This document shows positions 48,465-58,500 of a stretch of 64,000 nucleotides of DNA, piece by piece. Source of the stretch: Deltaproteobacteria bacterium (GTDB lineage Bacteria; Myxococcota_A; JAADFL01); the NCBI GenBank assembly GCA_013152945.1, contig JAADFL010000066.1, positions 1 through 64,000 on the forward strand, read 5' to 3'. Below the pieces are notes generated by a model. The model did not search any database and had not been told where the DNA came from. It saw nothing but the letters and a program-made list of their open reading frames with translations. The translations under genes were made by a program, and so were the position numbers. Numbering within the stretch: the stretch's first letter is position 1; every line of letters begins with the position of its first letter.

Positions 48465-51400
48465 ATGAGAAGGGAAAGGGCGTTGAAAAAACTGAAAGTG
48501 TTTGGTTATACCCTTGTTTTTTTTATTGTATGGTCTGCAAGCAGCGGATGTTTACCCGGAGAACACAAAGGGGCTGATGCACGGCCTGAAAGGAGTGCCG
48601 ACATGCCGGGAGCCGGGAAAGGAGATCCCAAAATAAAGAAAATAAAGCCTCTTCCTGTCGCGGACTGGAACCAAGGCCTCTCCAAAGACTGGGCTGAAGT
48701 GAAAAAGCTGGAAGACGAGCAAAAACTGCAAGCCGCACAAAAGGTCATATTAAGCATACTGGACCGCGCCCGGGCCGAAAAGAACAGCGAGGAGTGGGTA
48801 AAGGCATTGATAACAGCAGTCCAGCTCAAGAGCGCTTTGCACGAGTACGAGACAGCGGTTCGTTTTTTCAAGGAGCAGCCCTGGCCCGATGACCTGCTCG
48901 GACAGGTCACCTGCAATCTCTACTATGCGCAAATGCTCGTGTGGTACGCCCGAAACTACAGGTGGGAAATACAAAGGCGCGAGCGGGTCGATACCAAGGG
49001 CAAGGTCGATCTCAAGGCATGGACATTGGAGCAGATATTTGCCGAGGCTGGAAGGGCCTACCTTTTCCTGTGGAGGCATAAGCAAGAGCTGGCAAACCTC
49101 GATGCCAGGAAGCTGGCGGCATACATCGAGGTGGGCGATTACCCGCACGAGGTCAGACCCGGCTTGCTCGATGTGCTCACGTACTTTTGGACGAACCTCC
49201 TGGCCGATCGTGACGGCTGGCGGCCAAGGCAACGAAACGAGGTGTTTGCCCTGGACCTGGGAAAGTTGCTCGGTACTGCAAGGCCCATGTCCGCCCGCTT
49301 CAAACTCGATGATCCGAACATCCACCCGCTTGTAAAGCTTTCCGCTCTCCTGGCCGACCTGGAGTACGAGCACTCGAAAAAAGGACTAAGGGAGGCGGCC
49401 CTGGAGGCATATATCGAGCGATCGAGACAGTTATGGAATGCATTCAGCCAGGAGCAGGACAAAACAGAGATAGAGAAAAAAATGGCGGCAAGGCTCGCCC
49501 ACGAGCGTGGCATATCCTGGTGGTCGGTAGGCATTGCGCAAATGGCGCAGTGGGTACGCCAAAAACGGGATCCCCATGCACTTGTACAGGCTCATGAGCT
49601 GGCACAAAAAGGGTGGAAGAAATACCCGGACAGTATTGGCGGAAAGCAGTGCAGGAGTATAGTCGAGTCAATCGAACAACCGGGATATGCACTCCAGGGA
49701 ATGGCAACCGATGCGCCCGGCAAGAAGTCGATCCTGGTGCGGCACAAGAATCTCAAAGAGATATTCTTCCGCGCCTACAAGCTTGACTTGTTGAAAATTG
49801 TCCGCAAGGCCGACGATTACGACATATTCCCACGATGGGAAGAGATCAGAAAAATAATGAAGAGAGAACCGGCTGCGTCATGGCGCAAGGCATTACCGAA
49901 AACCCCTGACTTCAGGATGCACAAGACCTTTGTGACTCCCCCCATGAAGAAACCCGGGTATTACCTGGTTATAGCCTCTGCAAAAAAGGACTTTGGGCCT
50001 GACGACAACTACATGACAGCCTTGAACGTGATAATATCCGACTTGGTCCTTGTCGAAGAAATCCATGACTCCGGCGTAGAGGTAACCGCCGTGTCCGGCG
50101 CAACCGGGCGGCCCGTCCCTGGTGTAAAGATATCCTTGTACAAGTATGATTGGACCGAAGGCCATCACGTCGTTCAAACAAAGACAACATCCGGGAACGG
50201 CGTTGTTGGTTTCACGAGCTATGGGGGCGACTATTTTCTCCTGGCCCGCAAAGGCGAACAGATTGTAATGGATCCGAATTACCTTAACATATACGCCAAC
50301 AGATTTCCGGAGAGTCACACGGGGTCGCTCGTGTACACGGACCGAAGCGTGTACAGGCCCGGGCAGAAGCTGCATTTCAAAATCGTGGTATACTCGGGCC
50401 GCCGAAAAAAGGCGGATTACCATACTATTGCAGGCCGAAGGGTGAGGGTGTGGCTCGAGGACGCCAATCGCAGGACCGTGGCGGACGCGACTTACCACAC
50501 CAATGAAAACGGCACTGTCTCAGGGTCGTTCGATATTCCGCCGGGTCGACTTTTGGGCCAATGGCACCTGTACACCTCTCCCGAAGGATCGGCCCCGGTC
50601 AGGGTCGAGGAGTACAAGCGGCCCACATTCGAGGTAAAGATAGACGATCCCAAGACTCCCTTGAGGCTGAACAAGCCGGCTGTACTCGAGGGCCGGGCCG
50701 ATTACTACTTCGGCCTGCCTGTTACAAGCGGCAAGGTGCTGTGGCGGGTAGTACGGAGTCCCCGTTACCCATGGTGGTGGTCCTGGTGGTACGGCAACAG
50801 GGGAAGCGCTTCCCAGGTCGTGGCCACAGGCACGGCAAAGCTTGCCGGTGAGGGCAAATTCAAGGTTTCCTTTACTCCAAAGGCGGATGAACGCACTGCA
50901 AAGGCAGGTGTTACTTATGTGTACGAACTGGAAGCCGATGTGACGGACGAAGGAGGTGAGACCAGGTCCGCCAAGAGGTCCTTCAGGCTTGGTTTCGTGG
51001 CGGTCGAGGCAACAATAGGAATGGATGAAGAATTCGTGTTCGAGAACAAGCCGTCAATGGTGAAACTGACGCGCACAAACCTGGACGGAGTCGCGGCCCC
51101 GGGAACGGGCAAATGGCGGCTGTTGAAGATAGTTCAACCGGGACAGACCCTGGCCCCTGCAGACCAGCCCTTGCCTGAAGCTTTGCCGGGTGTGCAGGGA
51201 ACCAAGGGTTATCAGACCGCCGGGGACCGGCAAAGAGCCAGGTGGCAACCGGGATACAATCCCATGGAAATTATGCGGCAATGGAAAGACGGGTCCCGTG
51301 TCGCTGGGGGCGAGGTTGTACACGACAAGCAGGGAAGGGCGAAGATAAAAATGCCGCCCCTGCCTGCAGGGGCCTATCGGCTTCGCTATGAAACAAAAGA

Positions 51401-54400
51401 TGCCTTTGGCAAGGTGTTCAGCACGTCACGGGACATAATCGTTGCGGCCCGGAACGTCGACATCCGTCTACCCTTGCTTTTCAGAGTCGAAAAACCAACC
51501 GTGCACGTCGGTGAAACCGCCCGCATACTGGTGCATTCCGGCTTTAAGGACCAGTTGCTTTTCCTCGAGACGTTCCGGGATGGAAAACGCCAGAGCTGCA
51601 AGAGGATTGTTGCCGGGGAAGATCCTGCGATCGTGGAGATACCGGTTACGGAGGATTTGCGCGGAGGTTTGGGACTGGTCTTGTGGGCCGTGCGGGATCA
51701 CCAGTTCATGCAAATTACACGGACCCTGTTTGTTCCATGGGACAACCACGAACTCAAGGTTTCCTTCTCAAGGTTCAGGGACAAGTTGAAGCCGGGTCAA
51801 AAAGAAACCTGGACCGTGAAGGTTGAAGGCCCGGACGGCTCGAAATCGGCTGTAAAGGGAGCCGAGGTTCTGGCCTACATGTACGACCGCAGCCTTGACA
51901 TGTTCGCTTCGCACAACCCGCCGTCACCCATATCGATATTTCCGACCAGATACGACATTGCGTACACACGACCGAGCCTCTATGCAGCGAGAGCCAGTTG
52001 GCTTTCGTGTTCCGGGTTCAAAAATCCCGCAGGATATCCGGATCTGCGGCCGGCCTCCTTGAAGTTCATCTCCGGTTATGGAATCGGCGGCATGGGCTAT
52101 GGCGGCGGAGGGGGAGTACTGGCACTGAGAGCGGCACCGGGAAGGAAGAGCGTTGCCATGCCCACCAGAGGCAGGAAAAGAAGAGCAATGAAGATGAAGA
52201 CAATGGATAAAGAAATGGAGGATGCTTTAAGTGAACAGGATAGAAGCGGCGTGGCCGGACTTGGAGAGGTGACGGTTGCGGGTGCACTGGAAAAACCTGC
52301 CGAAAACAAACTCGAGTCCGGTGGGGAAGCTCCGCAAAGGCCGCAACCCGTGATACCCAGGACCGACTTTTCGGAAACAGCCTTCTTCCTGCCGGAGTTG
52401 CTCACATCCGGTGACGGGTCGGTCAGTTTCACCTTCAAGGTGCCCGAGTCCGTAACATCATGGAATGTTTGGGCCCATGCCATCACAAGGGATTTATCCA
52501 GCGGTTCGAAAAAGGAGGAAGCCCGCACGATAAAGGATCTCATGGTCAGGCCGTATTTACCTCGCTTCCTGCGGGAGGGCGATATTGCCGACTTGAAGGT
52601 GGTGGTGAACAACGCTTCAGACAAGTCCATGCAGGGTGAGCTGGAATTCGATATTCAGGATCCGAAGACAAAGCAGAGCATGATCGACAAGTTCGGCTTG
52701 TCAAAAGAAAAGACAAAGCGTCGTTTCACTGTAAAGGCAAAGGGCGGCACCAGCCTGGTATTTAAAATCCGGGTGCCTGCGAAGCTGGGCCTGGTGGCTG
52801 TCCAGGCGATTGCAAGGTCGGGCGACATTTCCGATGGTGAAAGACGGGCCTTGCCGGTTCTTCCCGGGAGGATGCATCTCATACAGTCCAGGTTCGTGAC
52901 ACTGGACGGCAAGTCGAGGCGCACGTTGCATTTCGCCGACATGGAAAAGAACGATGATCCGACCAGGATAGACGAGCAACTCGTAGTAACCCTGGATGCG
53001 CAGCTTTTCTATTCCGTGCTTGCCGCTGTGCCGTACCTGGTCAAGTATCCGTACGAGTGCAGTGAACAACTCCTGAACCGCTTCTTGTCCGCCGGAATAC
53101 TTGCATCCATGTACAAGGACTACCCGGCGGTGGCGAAGATGGCAAAGAAGCTCTCGGTGAGGAAGACCAGGCTGGAGCGCTTCGATCAACCCGATCCGAA
53201 CAGGAAGATGGCTCTCGAGGAAACCCCGTGGCTGGTGCAGGCCGGGGGTGGAGATAATGGATACGAAAAAGAAAACGGACTTGTGAACGTGCTCGATCCA
53301 AGGCTTGCCGAGTCACACAAGAGGGTGGCACTGGGCAAGCTCAAGAAGGCCCAGACTTTGTCCGGGGGCTTCCCCTGGTTCCCGGGCGGACCACCCAGCC
53401 CGTACATAACCTTGTACTTGCTCTACGGGTTTTCAAAGGGACTGGAGTTCGGCGTGCAAGTGCCAAGGGACATGGTACAGCGGGCCTGGCAGTACGAGAA
53501 GCGCCACTATATCGATCGAATGGTGCCCGACTGCATGAGCCTGGATGCCTGCTGGGAGGAGATTACTTTTTTGAACTACGTAATATCGAGCTACAAGGAT
53601 GAAACCTGGACCGGCGGGGTGTTCAGCGGGAAGGACAGGAAAACCATGTTGGACTTTTCCTTCAAACACTGGAAGCAGCATTCTCCGTTGCTCAAGGCCT
53701 ACCTCGCCCTGACCCTGAACCGTATGGGCAGGCACAAGGATGCACGACTCGTGTGGGATAGTGTCATGGACTCTGCAAAGACAGATCCGGACCTGGGAAC
53801 CTACTGGGCGCCCGAGGATCGATCATGGCTCTGGTACAATGACACCATCGAGACACATGCATTTGCATTGCGGACGGAATTGGAACTCGCTCCCAACGAC
53901 AAGAGGATTAAAGGCCTGGTCCAGTGGCTGCTGTTGAACAAGAAGATGAATCACTGGAAGTCCACCAAGGCCACTGCCGAGGTCGTGTATTCCCTGGCCG
54001 AGTACATGAAGAAGACCAGGCAGCTCGAAGCAGGGCAGTCGGCCCGGATCGTGGTGGGTGACGTGCATAAGAACTTCGTGTTCAAACCTGACGAGTACAC
54101 CGGAAAGTCAAACCACCTGGTATTGTCGGGCAAGGAACTGGACCCGGAGAAATGCTCGACCATAGAGGCTGAAAACCATTCAAAGGGTATGATGTTCGTT
54201 TCCGCCACGTGGCATTTCTCTACCGAGAGGTTGCCGGGGAGCGCCAAGGGGGACCTCTTGAAGGTGAAGCGTGAGTACTTCCGAAGGGTGAAGACGGGCA
54301 GCCAGACGGTTCTCAAGCCGCTCGTGGACGGGGAACCTATAGAAGTGGGCGATGAGATCGAGGTGCACATCTCTCTTACATCGGGACATCCCGTAGGTTA

Positions 54401-54683
54401 CGTGCACCTCCGGGACCCCAGGCCTGCAGGTTGCGAACCCGTGTCGTTCCGCTCCAGGTATAGGTGGGAACTGGGAATCTACTGGTACGAAGAGGTGCGG
54501 GACAGCGGAATGAACTTTTTCTTCGAGCAGTTGCCCCAAGGTGAATACCCGCTGATCCACCGTATGCGGGCGGCGGTTGCAGGTACTTTCAAGGTGGCCC
54601 CGGCAATCGTCCAGCCCATGTATGCTCCGGAGTTCGCGGCGTATTCGGCCGGCAATGTCGTTGAGATTCGGCCTTCCAGGTAA
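48465..54683 (+). CDS. alpha-2-macroglobulin-family lipoprotein with thioester
   Basis: A 2072-residue envelope protease trap. ATG 48465 follows AAAGGGG and starts a type II signal peptide with an SSGC lipobox near residue 27. After a helical region (about 60-430), macroglobulin-like beta domains follow: the GSLVYTDRSVYRPGQKLHF segment near 620-640 is the family signature. FSETAFFLPELLTS (about 1300) begins the nucleophilic half, and ECSEQLLNRF (Cys about 1532) is the CxEQ thioester inside the alpha-toroid thioester domain. Just before it, 1200-1300, lies a Gly-rich then Lys/Arg/Met-rich insert (GYGGGGGVLALRA, RGRKRRAMKMKTMD) that could serve as bait region. No penicillin-binding protein 1C gene adjoins, unlike many bacterial homologues. 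A frame extension to 48255 is repeat sequence. Confidence 0.9.
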   Translation: MRRERALKKLKVFGYTLVFFIVWSASSGCLPGEHKGADARPERSADMPGAGKGDPKIKKIKPLPVADWNQGLSKDWAEVKKLEDEQKLQAAQKVILSILDRARAEKNSEEWVKALITAVQLKSALHEYETAVRFFKEQPWPDDLLGQVTCNLYYAQMLVWYARNYRWEIQRRERVDTKGKVDLKAWTLEQIFAEAGRAYLFLWRHKQELANLDARKLAAYIEVGDYPHEVRPGLLDVLTYFWTNLLADRDGWRPRQRNEVFALDLGKLLGTARPMSARFKLDDPNIHPLVKLSALLADLEYEHSKKGLREAALEAYIERSRQLWNAFSQEQDKTEIEKKMAARLAHERGISWWSVGIAQMAQWVRQKRDPHALVQAHELAQKGWKKYPDSIGGKQCRSIVESIEQPGYALQGMATDAPGKKSILVRHKNLKEIFFRAYKLDLLKIVRKADDYDIFPRWEEIRKIMKREPAASWRKALPKTPDFRMHKTFVTPPMKKPGYYLVIASAKKDFGPDDNYMTALNVIISDLVLVEEIHDSGVEVTAVSGATGRPVPGVKISLYKYDWTEGHHVVQTKTTSGNGVVGFTSYGGDYFLLARKGEQIVMDPNYLNIYANRFPESHTGSLVYTDRSVYRPGQKLHFKIVVYSGRRKKADYHTIAGRRVRVWLEDANRRTVADATYHTNENGTVSGSFDIPPGRLLGQWHLYTSPEGSAPVRVEEYKRPTFEVKIDDPKTPLRLNKPAVLEGRADYYFGLPVTSGKVLWRVVRSPRYPWWWSWWYGNRGSASQVVATGTAKLAGEGKFKVSFTPKADERTAKAGVTYVYELEADVTDEGGETRSAKRSFRLGFVAVEATIGMDEEFVFENKPSMVKLTRTNLDGVAAPGTGKWRLLKIVQPGQTLAPADQPLPEALPGVQGTKGYQTAGDRQRARWQPGYNPMEIMRQWKDGSRVAGGEVVHDKQGRAKIKMPPLPAGAYRLRYETKDAFGKVFSTSRDIIVAARNVDIRLPLLFRVEKPTVHVGETARILVHSGFKDQLLFLETFRDGKRQSCKRIVAGEDPAIVEIPVTEDLRGGLGLVLWAVRDHQFMQITRTLFVPWDNHELKVSFSRFRDKLKPGQKETWTVKVEGPDGSKSAVKGAEVLAYMYDRSLDMFASHNPPSPISIFPTRYDIAYTRPSLYAARASWLSCSGFKNPAGYPDLRPASLKFISGYGIGGMGYGGGGGVLALRAAPGRKSVAMPTRGRKRRAMKMKTMDKEMEDALSEQDRSGVAGLGEVTVAGALEKPAENKLESGGEAPQRPQPVIPRTDFSETAFFLPELLTSGDGSVSFTFKVPESVTSWNVWAHAITRDLSSGSKKEEARTIKDLMVRPYLPRFLREGDIADLKVVVNNASDKSMQGELEFDIQDPKTKQSMIDKFGLSKEKTKRRFTVKAKGGTSLVFKIRVPAKLGLVAVQAIARSGDISDGERRALPVLPGRMHLIQSRFVTLDGKSRRTLHFADMEKNDDPTRIDEQLVVTLDAQLFYSVLAAVPYLVKYPYECSEQLLNRFLSAGILASMYKDYPAVAKMAKKLSVRKTRLERFDQPDPNRKMALEETPWLVQAGGGDNGYEKENGLVNVLDPRLAESHKRVALGKLKKAQTLSGGFPWFPGGPPSPYITLYLLYGFSKGLEFGVQVPRDMVQRAWQYEKRHYIDRMVPDCMSLDACWEEITFLNYVISSYKDETWTGGVFSGKDRKTMLDFSFKHWKQHSPLLKAYLALTLNRMGRHKDARLVWDSVMDSAKTDPDLGTYWAPEDRSWLWYNDTIETHAFALRTELELAPNDKRIKGLVQWLLLNKKMNHWKSTKATAEVVYSLAEYMKKTRQLEAGQSARIVVGDVHKNFVFKPDEYTGKSNHLVLSGKELDPEKCSTIEAENHSKGMMFVSATWHFSTERLPGSAKGDLLKVKREYFRRVKTGSQTVLKPLVDGEPIEVGDEIEVHISLTSGHPVGYVHLRDPRPAGCEPVSFRSRYRWELGIYWYEEVRDSGMNFFFEQLPQGEYPLIHRMRAAVAGTFKVAPAIVQPMYAPEFAAYSAGNVVEIRPSR

Positions 54684-54918
54684 TCTTCAGCTCCTGTTCT
54701 GCATCCTTTTACCTCTTGAAGCGCCTGGCTGCATTGCTTTTCTCCAAAGTTCCCGGCCCTTATTCCCGGGTGACATTACCGGCATTGACAGCAAAACCGG
54801 CCGCATGTAGTCTTGTTTCACGTGGTAATAGAAGAATATCTTGAAAAATAGAAAAGTAAGTGTGACACCTGGGAGAAGAAAGAGGAAACAAGCAAGACTT
54901 TTTTGGAAGGGACGGAAT

Positions 54919-55383
54919 ATGAAAGAAAAAATGAGCGCGCTTTCGGAAACTTTTTTGTTCAAGGATGTGCCGGAGGAAAAACTTGAAGAAGTAGCCAAAA
55001 TAGCAGAGGAGAAATTAGTAATCCCTGGTGATGTAATAATCCGCGAAGGGGATTTCGGTGACTCGATATACGTGGTGGTTTCGGGCTCGGTAAAGATCGA
55101 GAAGCGCGTCGAAGGCGAACTTAAGGAGATAGCCGAGCTTGGCCGGGGCGAGATATTCGGTGAGGTTTCCATGGTGGACGAGGAACCAAGGTTGGCTACT
55201 GTAAGACCGGTCGAGGCGACCACGTTGCTCAAGATGAACATCGATGACCTTGAAATCCTCTTTGTCGATTATCCGGAATTGACCGCACCTGTCTTCAGGG
55301 CCCTTGCAAAAGTGCTTGCCGCAAGGTTACGTCAGACCACCAAGGACATGACATTCCTACGTTCAATGGCCGGTAAGAATTAG
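54919..55383 (+). CDS. cyclic nucleotide-binding domain protein
   Basis: 154 residues, essentially one CNMP-binding (CRP-type cap) beta-roll. PEEKLEEVAKIAEEKLVIPGDVIIREGDFGDSIY opens it, with GEIFGEVSMVDEEPRLATVR as the phosphate-binding cassette (the FGE...R-A pattern). No helix-turn-helix follows, so it is a sensor or scaffold rather than a transcription factor. ATG 54919 behind GGAAGGGACGG is favoured over an upstream TTG at 54841. It precedes the giant TPR gene by 180 bp and resembles the domain fused to the PP2C phosphatase at the window end, suggesting one signalling unit. Confidence 0.85.
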   Translation: MKEKMSALSETFLFKDVPEEKLEEVAKIAEEKLVIPGDVIIREGDFGDSIYVVVSGSVKIEKRVEGELKEIAELGRGEIFGEVSMVDEEPRLATVRPVEATTLLKMNIDDLEILFVDYPELTAPVFRALAKVLAARLRQTTKDMTFLRSMAGKN

Positions 55384-55563
55384 TGCTATATTTCAAAAAT
55401 GAGTGGAGAAACATGATCGTCACGTGATTTTTGAGAGTATAACAAGCTTGAAGCGCCGGGTAGCAAGGATTTTTCGGATACAAGCCTGCTGTTGTGATAC
55501 GGAGCGCTTGAAGATTGAAGGTGTTATGACGTATTTTTGCCAGGTGTGCACTGAGGGAGCAAA

Positions 55564-58500
55564 GTGAAACCGGTTGAATTGGAACGCATGCTTCGTGAAA
55601 CAGGCAGGTGGCCCGAGCTTGCCGAACTATATGAAAAAATGTCTTCCAGGGCGCCTGATCCGGCAAGAGGGGGACAGTTGTTGGAGCAGGCTGCCCGCTT
55701 GTTCGAGCAGAAAGTAGGAGATCCGGCAAAGGCTGAAAATTGTCGCGTGCGGGCCTTGAAATTGGATCCCACCAACAGGGACGCATTCCGGGCACTTGCA
55801 GCTAGATACGAGCAGAGGGAGGAATTCAGGAAGCTGGCCGATCTATTTTCTCTCCAGGCTGCTGTTTCGACAGAGCCTATTACTCGATCCGAGTATTTTT
55901 TCAACCTGGCCAAGATTGAAGAGGAGAAGTTGGTCAGGTCGTTGAGGGCGCTCATCGAATACAGGAGGGCATGGAACGCGTACCCGGGAAACAGTGAAGC
56001 CCTGAATGCAGCCAAGTCACTGGCAGCCAGGTTGGGTCTCAACTCGTTGCTGGTGGACTTGTTGTATGAACAGCTCAAGCTTGACATACAGCGCAAGGAT
56101 GCGGCGGGCGAATTGCTCGAATTGGCAACAGACCTGGAGGAAAGCGATCCCCTGGCAGGTGAATTGGCGGACAGGTGCAGGGAATTGGCTCTAGAGGCCG
56201 ACCCGGACAGCGAGCAAGCCAGGCAGGCCATGGAAGATCAACACAAGCGAAAGCTGAAGGCCGGCAAGGGTTGGAAGAAGGTATTCAAGAAAGAACTTTC
56301 AGAAGCAAGGAGATCTCCTCCGCAAAAGGCAAGGAGGGCCGCGTACGCTGCGCTTCGCATGGCCGTCGCGAATGGGGACGAAGGCAGGAATGAGGCCCTG
56401 GAGGCTGCAAAGGAAATATTGAGAAGGAGCCCGGGTGACGAGGTAGCCCTGGAGACGGCAAGGCGCATGCTTTCACGGGAGGACTATGTTGTGCTGCTGT
56501 GGGACCAGCTCGGGGCCACCAAGAGAAGGAGCAGGAAGCTGGAATTGTGCTACGAGTTGCTTCCGCTGGTAAGAGCCGGGGACCAGGATACAAAGAGATA
56601 CGAGGCGCTTTTGGAGCGGGGATTGGAGATAGACAGGTCCGCGTTGCCGTGCAGGATACTCCTCAAGGAATTTTTTGAGGAAAAAGGTGATTTCGCCTCT
56701 ATCACGAGATTGCTCGAAGAAGAGTTGTCCGAGATAGAAGACCCATCCAAGAAAGTCCATGCCCTGATGGAACTCGCCGGGCTCCAAGAGGAAAAAGTCC
56801 TGGATATTCCGGCGGCGGCCGCGTACTGGGAAAAGGTCCTGGATATTGATCCGGCGAACAGGGAAGCGGGAGACAGCCTGGTTCGGCTCATGCGGGAACA
56901 GGATGACAGGCAAGGGTTGGCTAAGGCCCTTGACATTGTTGCGGGACAAGTGGAGACGCCCAAGGAGAAACTTGCCGCCTTGAAAGAGGCTGCGTCTATA
57001 AAAGAGGAACTGCAGGAACCCGAGCTTGCCTTTGCAGCCTGGTGCAGGGCTTTCAGGGAGGATCCATCCGATATCGAGTGCATTCAGGGCATGGAGAGAA
57101 GTGCGGAGGCGGCCCGGGCCTTCGAGGAACTCGCGGCGGTATATCAGGAAGAGTTGAACAAGGTGGCGGTGGCCAGGTCGACGGCTTTCGCCTTGCGGGC
57201 CGCCGAGCTGTGGATGGAAAAAATACAAGACAAGGCTTCGGCCATTGCTTGCTATCAACACGTGTTGCTCGCCGATCCCGCCAAGTTTGCAGGGGCGAGA
57301 TTGAAGGCGTGCGATGCCCTGGAAATATTGCACGAGGAAGATGGTGATTACCGGTCTGCATTGGAAGTGCTGGAAAAGGCACTGGAGATACCTGTACAGG
57401 AAAAAGGACTTTCCCTGTCCGATAAACGCAGGCTCCTGGTCAAGGTAGGGCGGGCAAAGAGGCGGCTTGGCGACCTTGCCGGCTCGGATGCTGCCTTGAG
57501 ATCGGCATTGGATATTGACGGGCAGGACAAGGATGCATTGAGAGAGCTGGCGCTGACACTGGAGGAGGCGGGAGATTTACCCGGACTTTCCGGTATACTG
57601 GATAAGCTTGTTTCCATGTCCGACGGTGATGATAAGACGATTGCCCTTTGTATGTCCGCCAGGGTCAAAGTGAATAAGACCGGAGATCTTTTCGGTGGCT
57701 TCGATGACATTGCAGAGGCAATGAATATTTCGCCGGGACATCCCTGTATTATTGAGTCCCTGAAAAAGTTTCGTGAAAAGGGTGGAGAGGCCGGCGGACG
57801 CGCGTTTGAATTGATGGCAAAGATTTACGAAGAGACGAAAGAGTGGAGGAAATTGGCCGACCTTCTCGAGGAAGAGTTGGGGAGCGCCGATGGCGTGGAT
57901 AAGAGGCTCCCCCTGCTCTCGAGGATCGGTGATCTACAGGAGAAGTGGCTTGACCAGCCGGAGATGGCCTTCATCACCTGGTGCAGGGCTCTTCGTGAAG
58001 CGCCGCAAAGCGAATCCACGTACAATGCATTGTTCAGATTGGCTGAAACTGTAGACCAGGGTTTCAACGAGATAGTCGCGTTGTGCGAAGAGATTGCGGA
58101 TACGGAAAAAGATAGTTCATCAGCCGGACTGGCGGCATTGAAGGCTGCGGAAGTGTACGAAAAACAACTGGAAAAACCTGAAGAGGCAAAGGGACTTTAC
58201 AAGAAGGCATTCAAGCTGACGGGTGGGATGGATGACGATCTGGCCGAGGCGGCCCTGGATTCGTTGGAGCGATTGGCCTCGAAGGCAGGCGACGACAGGG
58301 AGTTGGCAAGAGCTCTTGCATTCAGGATCCAGTTCAATGTTGGGGTAGCGGATGACCTTGAACGGGCGTTGCTTCTGAAGCGGTTGGGTTTTTTAAGGGC
58401 CGAAAAGCTGGCCGATCCGGAAGGCGCAATAGGGCCTCTTGAGGAATCGCTGTTACTGAACCCGGAAGATGTAGAGACATCCCGTTTTCTTACAAAGGTA

